From assembly GCA_018820855.1 (NCBI GenBank), contig JAHJNL010000040.1, positions 1-64,000 of the forward strand: DNA of 64,000 bases, given 5' to 3'. The notes below the pieces were generated by a model, which ran no database searches, was not told where the DNA came from, and saw only the letters and a list, made by a program, of their open reading frames with translations. The DNA comes from Pseudomonadota bacterium. Its GTDB lineage: Bacteria > Desulfobacterota > Desulfobulbia > Desulfobulbales > Desulfocapsaceae. Positions 1 through 9,094 of the stretch are shown here, one piece after another (the stretch's first letter is position 1; each line of letters begins with the position of its first letter). The translations under genes were made by a program, and so were the position numbers.

Positions 1-74
1 ACAAGTGAGTATCTTAAACTCAGATAACACCTGTTCTTCAAGGCTGACTTCCTGCCCTGCAAGAAAGTTTCTTT

Positions 75-109
75 AACCCGCAAGCCGATAAGGTTAGCGG
101 GTTTTTTTT
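75..109 (+). terminator. Rho-independent terminator
   Basis: The arms AACCCGC and GCGGGTT enclose a loop of about 15 bases and run into an unbroken T tract. It would end a rightward gene lying to the left of the window. No part of that gene is recognisable in the first 74 bases. Confidence 0.8.
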
Positions 110-340
110 ATAGTGCTATTCGTTTGTCTCAAAGAAAGAAACTATCAACTTCCATCGTAAGAAACCGGATATCTTCCCCGGTATTTCTTTTGGGGGAGTG
201 TGGATGTCGGCTCAAATTGTACCGATTCAGGGAAGGGTATGTTGGTAACCGACAATGTGGGAAGTAGGTAAACAGGTTGGCAGACAAGAGCTGAGGATGG
301 AAATGCTGAGAGATATGGAGAGGAAGTCTTTTTGAACTGC

Positions 341-382
341 AAACCTGAGCACCTGGGGAGAGGGTCCCAGGTGCTCAGGTTT
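341..382. terminator. Perfect 17-bp hairpin, terminator-like
   Basis: AAACCTGAGCACCTGGG at 341-357 is the exact reverse complement of 366-382, with an 8-base loop. It lies about 55 bp beyond the stop of the leftward chemoreceptor gene. Only three T/A bases follow on either side, so it is not a classical intrinsic terminator. It could still stop transcription or protect the 3' end. Nothing else is recognisable between 110 and 436. Confidence 0.5.
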
Positions 383-436
383 ATGAGATCAGGAAAATTT
401 CTTGCTGCTTATTCGTCCTGGTACGAGTTGAAAGAA

Positions 437-2164
437 CTAAATTTTAAATCTTCCTACGATATCACTCAGCTCAGTAGAGCGGGCAAGGAGATCCTCTGCG
501 CTGTTTTTAACCTCGTTGCTGTTTTTGGATATCCTTTGTGCCGATGAGGATACCTCTGTAATGTCACGGGTGATGTCAATTGCCACAGTAGAACTTTGAT
601 TCACATTTTCATTAACTTCCTGAATACCCTCGCTGGCCTGGGAAATATTATTTGCAATCTCGCGGGTTGCAGCAGTTTGTTCTTCTACTGCAGTTGCAAT
701 GGTGGCAACAATATTATTGACGCCACCGATAACTGACGAGATTTGGCTGATTTCTTCTCTGGTCGTTCTGCTCGTGACTTGGACATCGTCAATCAGTGCT
801 TTGATGTTGAGTGTAGCTTCTGCTGTCTGTTTTGCCAGTTCCTTTATTTCATTGGCAACGACAGCAAACCCCTTGCCTGCTTCACCTGCTCGCGCGGCCT
901 CGATGGTTGCATTCAGGGCCAGTAGATTGGTTTGTTCGGAAATCTCGGTAATTGTTTCTGTTACTTTGCCTATTTTGTCTGCGGCCTGGCCCAGTTCGGT
1001 CATTTTTTCCGAAGCACTGGTTGCCTGGTCTACAGCCTTGGCAGAAACCTCTCTGCCTCTTTCTGCATTTTCGGCAATTTCATTGATGGTCGCACTCATT
1101 TCTTCAGCGGCCGCTGCCACCATGTTGGTGTTTGTTGATGACTCTTCCATTGCAGCGGCGACATTGTTGAGATTTGCACTCATTTCTTCAGAGGAGCTGG
1201 CAACATTTTCTGCCCGTTGTGAAGTATCTGTTGCGTTAGAGAGTAACTCCAGGGAGATGTTGGAAAGCTCGGTGGATCTGGCTCTAACGTTTAAGGCACT
1301 CTCCGCAAGTCTCTTGATTATTCCCTGCAGTTCTGCTAAAAAATTATTGAACAATGTTGCCAATTCACCAAGCTCGTCGCTGGATCGTATGTCGATACGT
1401 CTGGTCAGGTCTCCATCTCCTTCGGTTACGTCTCTGAGGCTCGTGATCAGTTGTTTGAGTCCGGAGGTGATGCCGAATACGATAATAATGTTGAGGGCGA
1501 TAATGGTTAAGAAGATCAGGCCCGCAATCAACAGCATATTGATGGTTTTGCTGCGGGTCAGTTTGCCCATTTTGTCATCCAGTGCTGCCTTGGTGCTATC
1601 GATATTATCGATATAGACACCGGTACCGATCCACATGTCCAGCCCCGGAATCATTTCCGCATAGCTGATTTTCGGAGTCTCTCCTTTTCCCGGCTTGGGC
1701 CATATGTAGGAGACAAAACCGCCTCCGGCCCTGGCTTGTTTATCCAGTTCCTGGATGACATATACACCATTCTTGTCTTTGGTTTGCCCCAGGTCTTTGC
1801 CCTGATTGTCTTTTTTGACAGGAAATGCCACATTGGTGGTGTTCTGGTAGACGAAAAAATACCCTGAGCTGTCTTCTTCGAAACGGATAGGGTCCACCAT
1901 GGCACGGATCAGTTCGGCCATGTCCTCCTGTTCGGTATAGCCTGCCTTTTCAATGGCCTGTTGGATGGCGAGTGCCATGGAATGGCTTGCCACCTGGACC
2001 TTTGCTTTCTGGTCCTCCAGCATTACCGTGCCGGTTTCCTCAAGTCCGAGATCACGAATCTTCCCTGAGATATTCAAGGTAAAAAAGGACATTACCCCAA
2101 AAAGGATGACGATTCCGATCAGTATCAGAAACATTCGCCATTTGATGCTCATCTTGTTCAGCAT
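437..2164 (-). CDS. Methyl-accepting chemotaxis protein with single Cache domain
   Basis: A 575-residue transmembrane chemoreceptor that would pass ligand signals to CheA/CheW. Order: membrane segment at about 10-30, periplasmic single-Cache (sCache_2-like) domain at about 35-195 with YFFVYQ and WIGTGVYID motifs, second membrane segment at about 208-232, HAMP at about 232-285, then a long coiled-coil signalling domain. The conserved hairpin tip is clear ([19 protein letters not shown]). sCache_2 domains of this kind often bind small organic acids; the ligand here is unknown. A GGGAGGAG ribosome site precedes the ATG. There is no C-terminal CheR-tethering pentapeptide; the protein ends in GRFKI. 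No che genes are adjacent, so this is an orphan receptor locus. Confidence 0.95.
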   Translation of the reverse strand: MLNKMSIKWRMFLILIGIVILFGVMSFFTLNISGKIRDLGLEETGTVMLEDQKAKVQVASHSMALAIQQAIEKAGYTEQEDMAELIRAMVDPIRFEEDSSGYFFVYQNTTNVAFPVKKDNQGKDLGQTKDKNGVYVIQELDKQARAGGGFVSYIWPKPGKGETPKISYAEMIPGLDMWIGTGVYIDNIDSTKAALDDKMGKLTRSKTINMLLIAGLIFLTIIALNIIIVFGITSGLKQLITSLRDVTEGDGDLTRRIDIRSSDELGELATLFNNFLAELQGIIKRLAESALNVRARSTELSNISLELLSNATDTSQRAENVASSSEEMSANLNNVAAAMEESSTNTNMVAAAAEEMSATINEIAENAERGREVSAKAVDQATSASEKMTELGQAADKIGKVTETITEISEQTNLLALNATIEAARAGEAGKGFAVVANEIKELAKQTAEATLNIKALIDDVQVTSRTTREEISQISSVIGGVNNIVATIATAVEEQTAATREIANNISQASEGIQEVNENVNQSSTVAIDITRDITEVSSSAQRISKNSNEVKNSAEDLLARSTELSDIVGRFKI

Positions 2165-2607
2165 ATTCTCCTCCCATGTCTCTTGAATATGTATATTAAA
2201 ACAGATGGTTGTGTGAACCGTGGCTGTTTGGTGCGAGTGTTGGACTCCACGCGGAAACAGCCTTTCACCTCTGATTTATTGAATCACAAAATATGCAAAG
2301 TACAAAGTGGTAATTGCATGTTTAGCGATTAATATCGTATATATTTTTAAAGGGAGCAATAAGATAGGCAGGGCGTGTGCCTTGATATAGAGTGATTACA
2401 GTCTGGTACAACAGTTGGGCTTGCTGGGTAGGCATTGCCGGAGTTGGTGAATAAAAAGAGGAGTGGAAGCCGAAGACAATATCCGGAGGAGGAATATTAA
2501 TGTTTTTAAGGTCGTTCTTCCTGATTGCACGTTAAAAAATATAAATTGAAGATATGCTGTTGTTTGCTCGTTACCTTCCTTTTTCAGGGGTTTTTTTGGC
2601 CTGTGCC
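2165..2607. other. Intergenic region, no gene seen
   Basis: AT-rich spacer between two leftward genes. It contains a hairpin with GCTGTTT and AAACAGC arms (about 2223-2261) in the 5' region of the chemoreceptor gene. There is also an 11-codon ATG reading frame at 2500-2535 behind a GGAGGAGG sequence, which I do not call a gene. No promoter could be assigned with confidence. Confidence 0.4.
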
Positions 2608-3123
2608 TCAGTCTGACAGCGCAGGCAGGAGTTTTTGCAGTTCCGTTTCGACGGTGTTATCGATGCAGGCAAAAATGACTTGCTGCAGAGTGTCAGTTTT
2701 AGAGAGAAAGGCGACTGTTTCTGCCATGGCAATTTTGCAGGCTTTGTTCGGGGGAAAGCCGTAAGCACCGCAGCTGATGGCTGGAAAAGCGATGGACTTG
2801 AGATTGTTTTGGTCCGCCAAGAGAAAGCATTGCCGGTAGCAGGAGGCAAGGAGTTCGGGTTCCCCGTTATGGCCTCCCCGCCAGATAGGGCCCACCGTGT
2901 GAATTACGTGGCGGGCCGGGAGCTTGTGCCCTCCAGTGATCCTGGCCTCTCCGGTCAGGCAGCCGCCGATCTTTCGGCATTCGTCAAGCAGGCCAGGGCC
3001 TGCAGCGGTGTGGATGGCACCGTCCACACCGCCACCTCCGAGGAGAGAGTTGTTGGCGGCGTTGACAATAGCATCTACTGCAAGGGTGGTAATGTCAGCC
3101 CGGATGACTTTAATGGAACTCAT
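2608..3123 (-). CDS. Macro-domain protein (O-acetyl-ADP-ribose deacetylase family)
   Basis: A 171-residue stand-alone macro domain of the YmdB/MacroD type. Family members bind ADP-ribose and remove acetyl groups from O-acetyl-ADP-ribose, or ADP-ribose from acidic residues. The diagnostic motifs are present: DAIVNAANNSLLGGGGVDGAIH near residue 17, GEARITGGHKLPARHVIHTVGP near 58, and FPAISCGAYGFP near 113. The length is typical. Its ATG overlaps the stop of the upstream selenoprotein gene (ATGA), so translation is probably coupled. An ADP-ribosylglycohydrolase homologue is transcribed divergently about 630 bp away, which suggests a locus concerned with ADP-ribose turnover. The exact substrate is not evident. 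Confidence 0.92.
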   Translation of the reverse strand: MSSIKVIRADITTLAVDAIVNAANNSLLGGGGVDGAIHTAAGPGLLDECRKIGGCLTGEARITGGHKLPARHVIHTVGPIWRGGHNGEPELLASCYRQCFLLADQNNLKSIAFPAISCGAYGFPPNKACKIAMAETVAFLSKTDTLQQVIFACIDNTVETELQKLLPALSD

Positions 3124-3602
3124 GGCTTGTTCTGCCTCCGCATCTCTTTTTCGAGAAGCTCACCAAGGAAAAGTGTGAAATCACCAACCAGCTCAATGCA
3201 GTATTTTCGACGGCTGTTTGGGTCGGAATAGTAGTCTTTCACTGCATTCCTGTCGTGCCAGTCAAGGCGGGCAATATCGCGGCAGTTGGAGCCTCCGTGG
3301 CATTCGGTCAGTTTTTCGAATTTGTTCACCAGGTTATGGCTGAGTCCCCAGACGCGGGGATTTTCCCGGTCCTCCAGATTTCCTCTGCTGTACAGTGTAG
3401 AGACAACTGCCACTGCACCGAGCAGGGTACCGCAGACAGATCCTGAGCCGGCTATGCCACCGCCAAAGGCACCAACGGCTTTGATAACCTCTTCATCTGT
3501 TCGCGCTACTTTATCCAGGCCCACGGCCAGAATGGCCTGGCTTCAGTGGAAACGTTTGTTAAATAGCTCAATGGCCTTTTCTCTCATCTCTTCAGGGGTC
3601 AT
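3120..3602 (-). CDS. C_GCAxxG_C_C family redox protein, predicted selenoprotein (in-frame UGA)
   Basis: Read through one TGA (3543-3545), this gives 160 residues starting MTPEEMREKAIELF, behind a GGAGAAAATC ribosome site. The UGA is codon 20 and is followed by SQAILAVGLDK. Family members have a cysteine exactly there (pattern CSQAVL or CAQAVL), so the codon reads as selenocysteine. The rest fits the family: CGTLLG at residue 57, a Cys in GGSNC, and a Cys in RRKYC. Without readthrough the frame would begin at GTG 3524 and lack the first redox residue. A hairpin directly after the UGA could act as a SECIS. The gene overlaps the macro-domain gene by 4 bp. Function is a putative redox role only; the partner is unknown. 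A nonsense mutation is the alternative, but its exact position at the conserved Cys argues against that. Confidence 0.82.
3514..3542 (-). promoter_or_regulatory. Candidate bacterial SECIS element
   Basis: Immediately 3' of the UGA on the minus strand, CCAGGCC pairs with GGCCTGG around a 12-base loop that contains GG. An alternative fold pairs GGCC with GGCC around a GTG loop, with 18 bases between UGA and loop. The second fold meets the usual bacterial SECIS spacing and a G early in the loop. I cannot tell which fold forms. Less convincing alone than the element in the rhodanese gene. Confidence 0.55.
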
Positions 3603-3756
3603 GATTTTCTCCGATCGTTATATTTTTCATTCACAGCAATCGATTCTGTTAGTAGTATGCAAAATATACCATATTTGTCAGGAAATGTCAGTGCGGAGGT
3701 GTGTCGGCAATGATAATCTTTCACCTTAACAAGGGGTTAGACTAAGCGGAGGCGCG

Positions 3757-4671
3757 ATGATGAAGGATAAGGCAAGGGCCATGGTTCTGGCCTCTTTTGT
3801 GGGTGATGCATTGGCATTAGGGCCCCACTGGATCTATGAAACGGATAGGATCGAAAAAGAGTTCGGCAGAGTGGAGAATCTTTGTTCGCCACTGGCTGAT
3901 TCGTATCACCCTGGCAAGGGAAAGGGCGATTTTACCCATTACGGAGATCAAGCCTTGGTACTCATGAAGTCAGTGGCAGCCAACAGGGGCTTTGTTCTTG
4001 ATGACTTCAGTCGTCGCTGGCAGGATTTTTTTGCCGATTATGACGGGTATGTTGATTCTGCGACCAAGGAAACCCTGGAGAACTTCGCCAAAGGGGCTGG
4101 GCCGCAGAACAGCGGTGCAAATTCCTCGGATCTCGGCGGTGTGGCTCGGATAGCTGCACTGGCGTATCGCTACCGGGATGATTCTGATGGGATGTTGACT
4201 GCAGTCCACGCCCAGACGGCCATGACCCATGCGGCTTCTGCCTCACTGGCCGGTGCTGATTTTCTCAGTCGCACCCTTTTTTTCATACTGCAAGGGGCGT
4301 CTCCCCAGGAGGCCATAGAAGAGGCCTTGGGTGCAGGGGTGGCAGATATGGCACTGGATATGCGTTTGGCTGTGGCTCTTGATTCAGCAGGGAAGGATAG
4401 CCGTCAGACGATTGCCCGTTTTGGGCAGATGTGCACCATCGTCTCGGCCCTGCCTGGTGTTGTGCATCTGGTACTGACTTATGGTGATGATTTGCGAACA
4501 GCACTGATTGAGAATGTTATGGCAGGTGGCGATTCTGCCGCCAGAGGTATGGTTACCGGCATGATTCTGGGAGCATCTCTCGGACTTGATGCCATACCGG
4601 GAGAGTGGCTGCAGGAGATGACTCGATATGATGAGATCATCGCTCTGCTGGCAGAGCTGGAGGATCAGTGA
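3757..4671 (+). CDS. ADP-ribosylglycohydrolase / J1-crystallin-like family protein
   Basis: A 304-residue all-helical protein of the ADP-ribosylglycohydrolase superfamily (DraG, ARH3, J1-crystallin). It has the opening motif ASFVGDALALGPHWIYE, then GDFTHYGDQ near residue 52, LTH-type helices, and GGDSAARGMVTGMILG near residue 265. True hydrolases carry TDDT and GGDTD metal ligands. Here these are THYGDQ and GGDSAA, as in the crystallin-like branch, so hydrolase activity is not assured. The start has a GCGGAGG site 8 bases upstream. It is divergent from the macro-domain/selenoprotein pair, and the 154-bp gap may hold both promoters. The context supports an ADP-ribose-related role. Confidence 0.85.
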   Translation: MMKDKARAMVLASFVGDALALGPHWIYETDRIEKEFGRVENLCSPLADSYHPGKGKGDFTHYGDQALVLMKSVAANRGFVLDDFSRRWQDFFADYDGYVDSATKETLENFAKGAGPQNSGANSSDLGGVARIAALAYRYRDDSDGMLTAVHAQTAMTHAASASLAGADFLSRTLFFILQGASPQEAIEEALGAGVADMALDMRLAVALDSAGKDSRQTIARFGQMCTIVSALPGVVHLVLTYGDDLRTALIENVMAGGDSAARGMVTGMILGASLGLDAIPGEWLQEMTRYDEIIALLAELEDQ

Positions 4672-5036
4672 AAATAGATGGGTGCGGACCCAGATGATGC
4701 ACAATTCGAGAAATTTATTTTCCGGAACTAACTCGTTGTTGAGATGATATCTTTCATTCTTCAAGCGCTGCCTGAATTTCTCTTTGTGAAGGATCTGGTT
4801 TTATTTATTTGACTTTGTTGCTATCGATAACTATTCTCATTTATTGTCTTGTCCCGTAATTCAGCCAAGGGAATATTCAGATTTTGCTGCGGGACGTGTT
4901 CTTTGCCGAGGGAACTGAGGAGTGTCAACTCCTTGTAACTGTTTTTTTCTTTGTGTGGCAATGGACTGAAATGATATAATTATATATCCATTCTCCATCG
5001 CATGCCAAGAAAAGTATTTTTTGTGACGAGTTAATT
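4672..5036. other. Intergenic region with possible promoter
   Basis: No gene is recognisable here. A small hairpin (GGAGT-GTCA-ACTCC, about 4920-4933) is followed a few bases later by a T7 run and might be a weak terminator. A perfect TATAAT at 4975-4980 has TTGTGT 18 bp upstream (4951-4956), a plausible sigma-70-type promoter for tatD. Confidence 0.4.
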
Positions 5037-5801
5037 ATGGAGCTGATCGATACCCACAGTCATATTGACGTGGACGTTTTCTTTGATGACTGGCAGGAAG
5101 TCCTTTGCCGGGCCAGAGGCGTAGGGGTAATAGGTCAGGTCCTGCCTGGAGTGTATCGGGCAGGCTGGGAGCGCCTTCTCTTGCTCTGTTCCAAAGAAAA
5201 TGATCTGTATCCGGCCATAGGCCTGCATCCCATGTATCTTCAATATCACGGACGGCAGGATCTGGATGCACTCCGTATGCATGCAGGACGCGGAAAATTG
5301 GTTGCCATTGGCGAAATCGGCCTCGATTATTTTATAGAAGATACGAATCGGGCAGCTCAGCAGGAACTGTTTGAGGCCCAACTAGCTATTGCCGCAGAAG
5401 CTCGGCTTCCCGTGCTTCTCCATGTGCGCAAAGCGCATGACCAGGTTCAGGCTACGCTCCGCCGTTTGCGTTTCAGTGGAGGTGGTATTGTTCATGCTTT
5501 CAGCGGCAGCCTGCAACAGGCGGAGCAATACCTGAAACTTGGATTTCACATCAGCATCTGCGGGACTGTCACTTATGACAGGGCTACACGGATTCGGGCC
5601 ATTGCCGCAGAAATTCCGCTGCAGCACATGGTCCTGGAAACTGATGCACCGGATATTCCGCCCGTCAGCCACTGGCGGCAACGGAACAGCCCTGAGTACC
5701 TTACAGAGATTTTGTCAGCCTTGGCGGAGCTGCGAGGGGAGGCGAAAGAGGAAATTGCCTTGCAGACTACGAAAAATGCAAGAAATCTTCTTGGGCTGTG
5801 A
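5037..5801 (+). CDS. TatD family metal-dependent hydrolase/nuclease
   Basis: A 254-residue TIM-barrel metallohydrolase of the TatD family. Members act as 3'-5' DNases, and related ones as D-aminoacyl-tRNA deacylases. Metal-binding motifs are all present: THSHID at residues 5-10, GEIGLDY near 88 (first catalytic Glu), LLHVRKA near 129, HAFSGS near 151 and the LETDAP motif near 201. Length matches the family. The ribosome site is weak. The neighbouring tpx gene lies 177 bp downstream, and nothing links the two functionally beyond general stress or repair. Confidence 0.93.
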   Translation: MELIDTHSHIDVDVFFDDWQEVLCRARGVGVIGQVLPGVYRAGWERLLLLCSKENDLYPAIGLHPMYLQYHGRQDLDALRMHAGRGKLVAIGEIGLDYFIEDTNRAAQQELFEAQLAIAAEARLPVLLHVRKAHDQVQATLRRLRFSGGGIVHAFSGSLQQAEQYLKLGFHISICGTVTYDRATRIRAIAAEIPLQHMVLETDAPDIPPVSHWRQRNSPEYLTEILSALAELRGEAKEEIALQTTKNARNLLGL

Positions 5802-5978
5802 GGAACAGCCAGGAGGAATAGAGTTTTTTGGGAAGATGGATTGGCTACGGATAAAATATTCGGACCCAGAGGAATTGGATTCAGTTGTGCCTCTCAGGAG
5901 AGGTATCATTATCGGACTCTTTCATTCATGTCGGAAAGAGGAAAGAAATAAGTTAATAGAGACAAAAAAGGAGACATT

Positions 5979-6497
5979 ATGAGTGAACGAAACGGAGCTG
6001 CAACATTTTTGGGAAACCCGCTGACACTGGTAGGGGATGAGGTCAAAGTGGGTGATAAGGCCCCTGGGTTTACAGTCCTCAAGAACGATCTGTCACCTAC
6101 ATCCATGGCAGATTTTGCGGGCAAGGTCTTGATCATAACCATGGTACCGTCTCTGGACACCCCTGTCTGTGATACGGAAACTCGGCGTTTTAATACAGAA
6201 GCCGCAGCTCTGGGAGCGGATGTCAATATTCTTGCCGTCAGCATGGACCTTCCCTTTGCCCAGGCGCGTTGGTGCGGGGCGGCAGGGGTGGATGCGGTTC
6301 AGACCTTGTCAGATCACAGGGATGCGTCCATGGGCCCGGCCTACGGGACACTGATCAAGGAACTACGGTTGCTCAGCCGAGCTGTATTTGTGGTGAATCG
6401 TGAAGGCAATGTAACCTACGCTCAGTATGTGAAGGAAATCAGCGAAGAACCAGATTACGATGCGGCCCTTGCCGCGGCAAAGGCTGCAGTTGGCTGA
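5979..6497 (+). CDS. tpx: Thiol peroxidase, atypical 2-Cys peroxiredoxin
   Basis: A 172-residue peroxiredoxin that reduces hydroperoxides using thioredoxin. It has the Tpx N-terminus (FLGNPLTLVGDEVKVGDKAP), the peroxidatic motif SLDTPVCDTETRRF with Cys64, and the resolving Cys99 in LPFAQARWCG, the spacing seen in Tpx. Both cysteines are encoded as Cys. A strong AAAGGAG site precedes the ATG. Expected in the cytoplasm or periplasm as an antioxidant; no signal peptide is seen, so cytoplasm is likelier. Confidence 0.95.
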   Translation: MSERNGAATFLGNPLTLVGDEVKVGDKAPGFTVLKNDLSPTSMADFAGKVLIITMVPSLDTPVCDTETRRFNTEAAALGADVNILAVSMDLPFAQARWCGAAGVDAVQTLSDHRDASMGPAYGTLIKELRLLSRAVFVVNREGNVTYAQYVKEISEEPDYDAALAAAKAAVG

Positions 6498-6515
6498 GCC
6501 TTCCTGCTGGAGTTG

Positions 6516-6554
6516 TTCGCCCTCTTTTCCTCGCTGGCAGGCAGAGAGGGCGAA
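6516..6554. terminator. Hairpin between convergent genes
   Basis: TTCGCCCTCT at 6516-6525 pairs perfectly with AGAGGGCGAA at 6545-6554, with a 19-base loop. It sits between the ends of tpx (+) and the response regulator (-). There is no T run, so any terminator role is tentative. Confidence 0.4.
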
Positions 6555-6651
6555 TGCAGTCTGGTCACGGGAGGCAGAGGGGAGAGGTTCTGAGGAACAG
6601 CTGTCTGTCTTTGTGCCCGAAAGCTCACGGTCAGGGCACCTTGGGAGGTGA

Positions 6652-8160
6652 CTATTTTTCGTTATCCTCAAAGAGCTCGGGGTAGAGCTCACGGGCGCAG
6701 TCAGGGCAGATGCCGTGGCTGAATTGCGCATCCGAATGGTCTCTGATATAGGCTTCCACCTGGTTCCAGTAGCCCTTGTCGTCCCGTATCTTCTTGCAGG
6801 AGGCGCAGATGGGAATGATCCCGCTCAGGAGCTTGACCTTGGCCAGGGCCTCCTGGAGCTTGTTGATCATATCTTCCCGTTCTTTCTCCACTTTTTTCTG
6901 TTGCGAGATGTTCCGTCCGACATTGATGGAGCCGAGCAGAGTGCCGTCATCATGAAAGCAGGGAGAGCAGGTGACCAGCAGGGGAAATCCCAGATGGGAT
7001 TCGTGAATCTCCACGCTGACCGGTCTGTTTTCGGCAATGGCCTGTAAATGCGGACAGTCGGGGAAAGGGCGGTCTCTCTTGTAAATGGCCTGGTAGCAGT
7101 GTTGTCCTAGTAGTTCTTCAGGGTCCTTGCCGAGAAAGTTTGCCAGAGATTTGTTGACCCGGACAAAGCGCATCTCTTTGTTAAGGACAGATATAAAATC
7201 AGGGATGGTGTCAAAGGTCGTGGACCACTGTCTGGCAATAAATTCCAGTTCTTCGTTCATCCTTTCTCGTTCAGCTATTTTCTGTTTCAGGGCCTTGTTG
7301 ATAAGGTCTTTTTCTGCCGTCCTTTTTTCCACCATCTCTTCCAGGTGATCCATGTAGTGCTGAATCTTTTCCTCATATTGCTTCTGCCTGGTGATATCCC
7401 TGATCAGGATAATGAGGCAATGTTCATTTTCGCTGTTTACAGGGATGATCTTGAAGCGAAGGAGCCGATTGTTGATCCTGATGGGGTACTGATCACCAAT
7501 GACCAGAGGACTGTCCTCCAATCTGTTGAAGTTTCGTTCTATGAGCTTTCGGTGTTCCTGAGAGAAAAGGTCATAAAAGCTTGAGGAGAGGAGGTGTGGC
7601 TCAGGACAGTTAAGAAACTCTGTAGCTTTTGAATTGCAGTAAGTGACTTTTTTGTCTGGGGTCAGTTCGAGAAATCCGTCACCCATGGATTCCAGTGTTA
7701 CTTCAAAGTGTTTTTTTATGGAAAGGAGTTCGGTGGTGATCTGTCGTTTATAAACTGTTTCGATCCCCAGCACCTCATTGATGGTTTTTTGGCCGACAGA
7801 AGAAAGAACTGTCTGGATATGTTTTTTCATATCTTTAGCAGGGCCCTTGGCAATGCAGGCGTTGGCTCCTACTTCACGAAAGTTATAGTCCTCCTCGGAA
7901 GCGATGGCTGAGAGGATGATAATAAGTGTGTCGTTGAATTCTTTTTTATTGCGGATGATACGGCAGAGCTGTTCCCCATCGATGTTGGGCATGATGAGGT
8001 CTGTGATCAGAATGTCAGGATGATAGGATTTGAGGCTTTCAAGGGCGGAGAGACCGTCAATGGCAGTTTTGACGCTATGGCCCATCTTTTCCAGGATTTT
8101 GGTTAGGAGCTTTAAAATAACCGGATTGTTGTCGACCAGCAGTACCTTTTTTTCTTCCAT
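6652..8160 (-). CDS. Response regulator with PAS domains and cysteine tail
   Basis: 502 residues. A receiver domain at about 1-120 has phospho-acceptor Asp54 in ITDLIMP. A PAS domain at about 150-255 and a coiled coil at about 260-315 follow, then a second PAS at about 315-420. The C-terminal module has C452xxC455 and C485xxC488 flanking a KKIRDDKGYW core. There is no kinase or DNA-binding domain, so the output is unknown. The two CxxC pairs look able to bind a metal or form disulfides. The same tail ends the response regulator at 32982-33668. No partner kinase is adjacent. Monocistronic by position. Confidence 0.88.
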   Translation of the reverse strand: MEEKKVLLVDNNPVILKLLTKILEKMGHSVKTAIDGLSALESLKSYHPDILITDLIMPNIDGEQLCRIIRNKKEFNDTLIIILSAIASEEDYNFREVGANACIAKGPAKDMKKHIQTVLSSVGQKTINEVLGIETVYKRQITTELLSIKKHFEVTLESMGDGFLELTPDKKVTYCNSKATEFLNCPEPHLLSSSFYDLFSQEHRKLIERNFNRLEDSPLVIGDQYPIRINNRLLRFKIIPVNSENEHCLIILIRDITRQKQYEEKIQHYMDHLEEMVEKRTAEKDLINKALKQKIAERERMNEELEFIARQWSTTFDTIPDFISVLNKEMRFVRVNKSLANFLGKDPEELLGQHCYQAIYKRDRPFPDCPHLQAIAENRPVSVEIHESHLGFPLLVTCSPCFHDDGTLLGSINVGRNISQQKKVEKEREDMINKLQEALAKVKLLSGIIPICASCKKIRDDKGYWNQVEAYIRDHSDAQFSHGICPDCARELYPELFEDNEK

Positions 8161-8459
8161 TGCGCACCTGCAATTAGAGGGTGATGAACTTGATAGAACC
8201 TGTTCAGCTCACCTTGGCAAAAGGAAAACGCCCATTTCATTTCTAGAAAGTGGGTATGCGTTGGAGATCAATTACGGTCATTCTTTTTTTGGTATTCCGG
8301 TTACTGGTAATAACCAACTCGTGGTCATGCACCCGTGAGCTTTCCGGAATGTGCTGTTACCACAGGAAGAATGATTACGCTATTGTCTTTCAATTTTGTA
8401 AAAAAGTCAATGGGTTTCGTCGTGCATCGCATTGTCTGGAAGGTGTTTTTTCTGCAGTT

Positions 8460-8669
8460 TTAGAGATCGTCTAAAGTAAAGGAATTGTCGTCTTCCTCAT
8501 TTGCTTCTCTCTTGCTGGCGGGAAAGAGGGCCTTTTCCCGCTCCTTGATAAAGAGGTTTTTACGGGCGCCTTCGGCAAACTGGTCGGGAAAGAACAGTGC
8601 AAAAAGTACCCTGAGCAGAAAACTGATACCCAGGATGATCCAAAACAGGAGGATGATTAATTCGTCCAT
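8460..8669 (-). CDS. Small single-pass membrane protein, hypothetical
   Basis: 69 residues: one hydrophobic segment at about 4-27 (IILLFWIILGISFLLRVLFAL), followed by a charged cytoplasmic-looking tail ending in acidic EEDDNSFTLDDL. The composition looks like a genuine small protein rather than chance. The ribosome site AGGAAGC is modest. Not recognised; no function suggested. The 299 bp on its left (8161-8459) hold no gene I can identify. Confidence 0.5.
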   Translation of the reverse strand: MDELIILLFWIILGISFLLRVLFALFFPDQFAEGARKNLFIKEREKALFPASKREANEEDDNSFTLDDL

Positions 8670-9094
8670 AATAAGGCTTCCTGTAACTTTTTTCTTTCAT
8701 GGGGGAAAAAGAAACTGCTGTTTTTGGCTTCTTGTCGTCTGTCACCTGGCACTCTGATTGACGGCAGAGAGAACCGCTGTCAGTCGTTGAAAATATGTTT
8801 CTCTTTGACGGTTGTTGCGGTTCAAGCAAGGTGGGTTCCGTGACATATGATCAGTGCCGGGAGTGCATCAGAGAGCAGCTCGGCCAGTGGCATATTTCTT
8901 GTCTGCGGATTGGCCATAGGTGTCCTTCGCTGGTATCCTTTTCTGTAGTCCTTGGTCATCTTTGCTGGAGGTGTAATGAGCGTGGCAGGCGCAGTGTACT
9001 CAATCCTCTCTTTGCGCCGCATAACAATGCTCGAATGTTTTTAAGCGAGGTTATTGTAATGGCTGGTAGCTTCATCTCAAGGGGGCCAAGGGCC
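8670..9094. other. Intergenic region, nothing recognised
   Basis: Lies between the terminator of the yajC transcript and the small membrane protein gene. Open frames exist on both strands but have no recognisable domains and no convincing ribosome sites. secD and secF, which often follow yajC, are not here. Confidence 0.4.

Noticed and set aside
699-1616. Long rightward frame of 305 codons opposite the first chemoreceptor
   Set aside because: Low-complexity Ser/Ala/Val translation, the antisense of a coiled-coil signalling domain; no ribosome site or domain.
2500-2535. 11-codon ORF behind a GGAGGAGG sequence
   Set aside because: Too short to judge, no coupling to a neighbour on its strand; the SD-like purine run can occur by chance.
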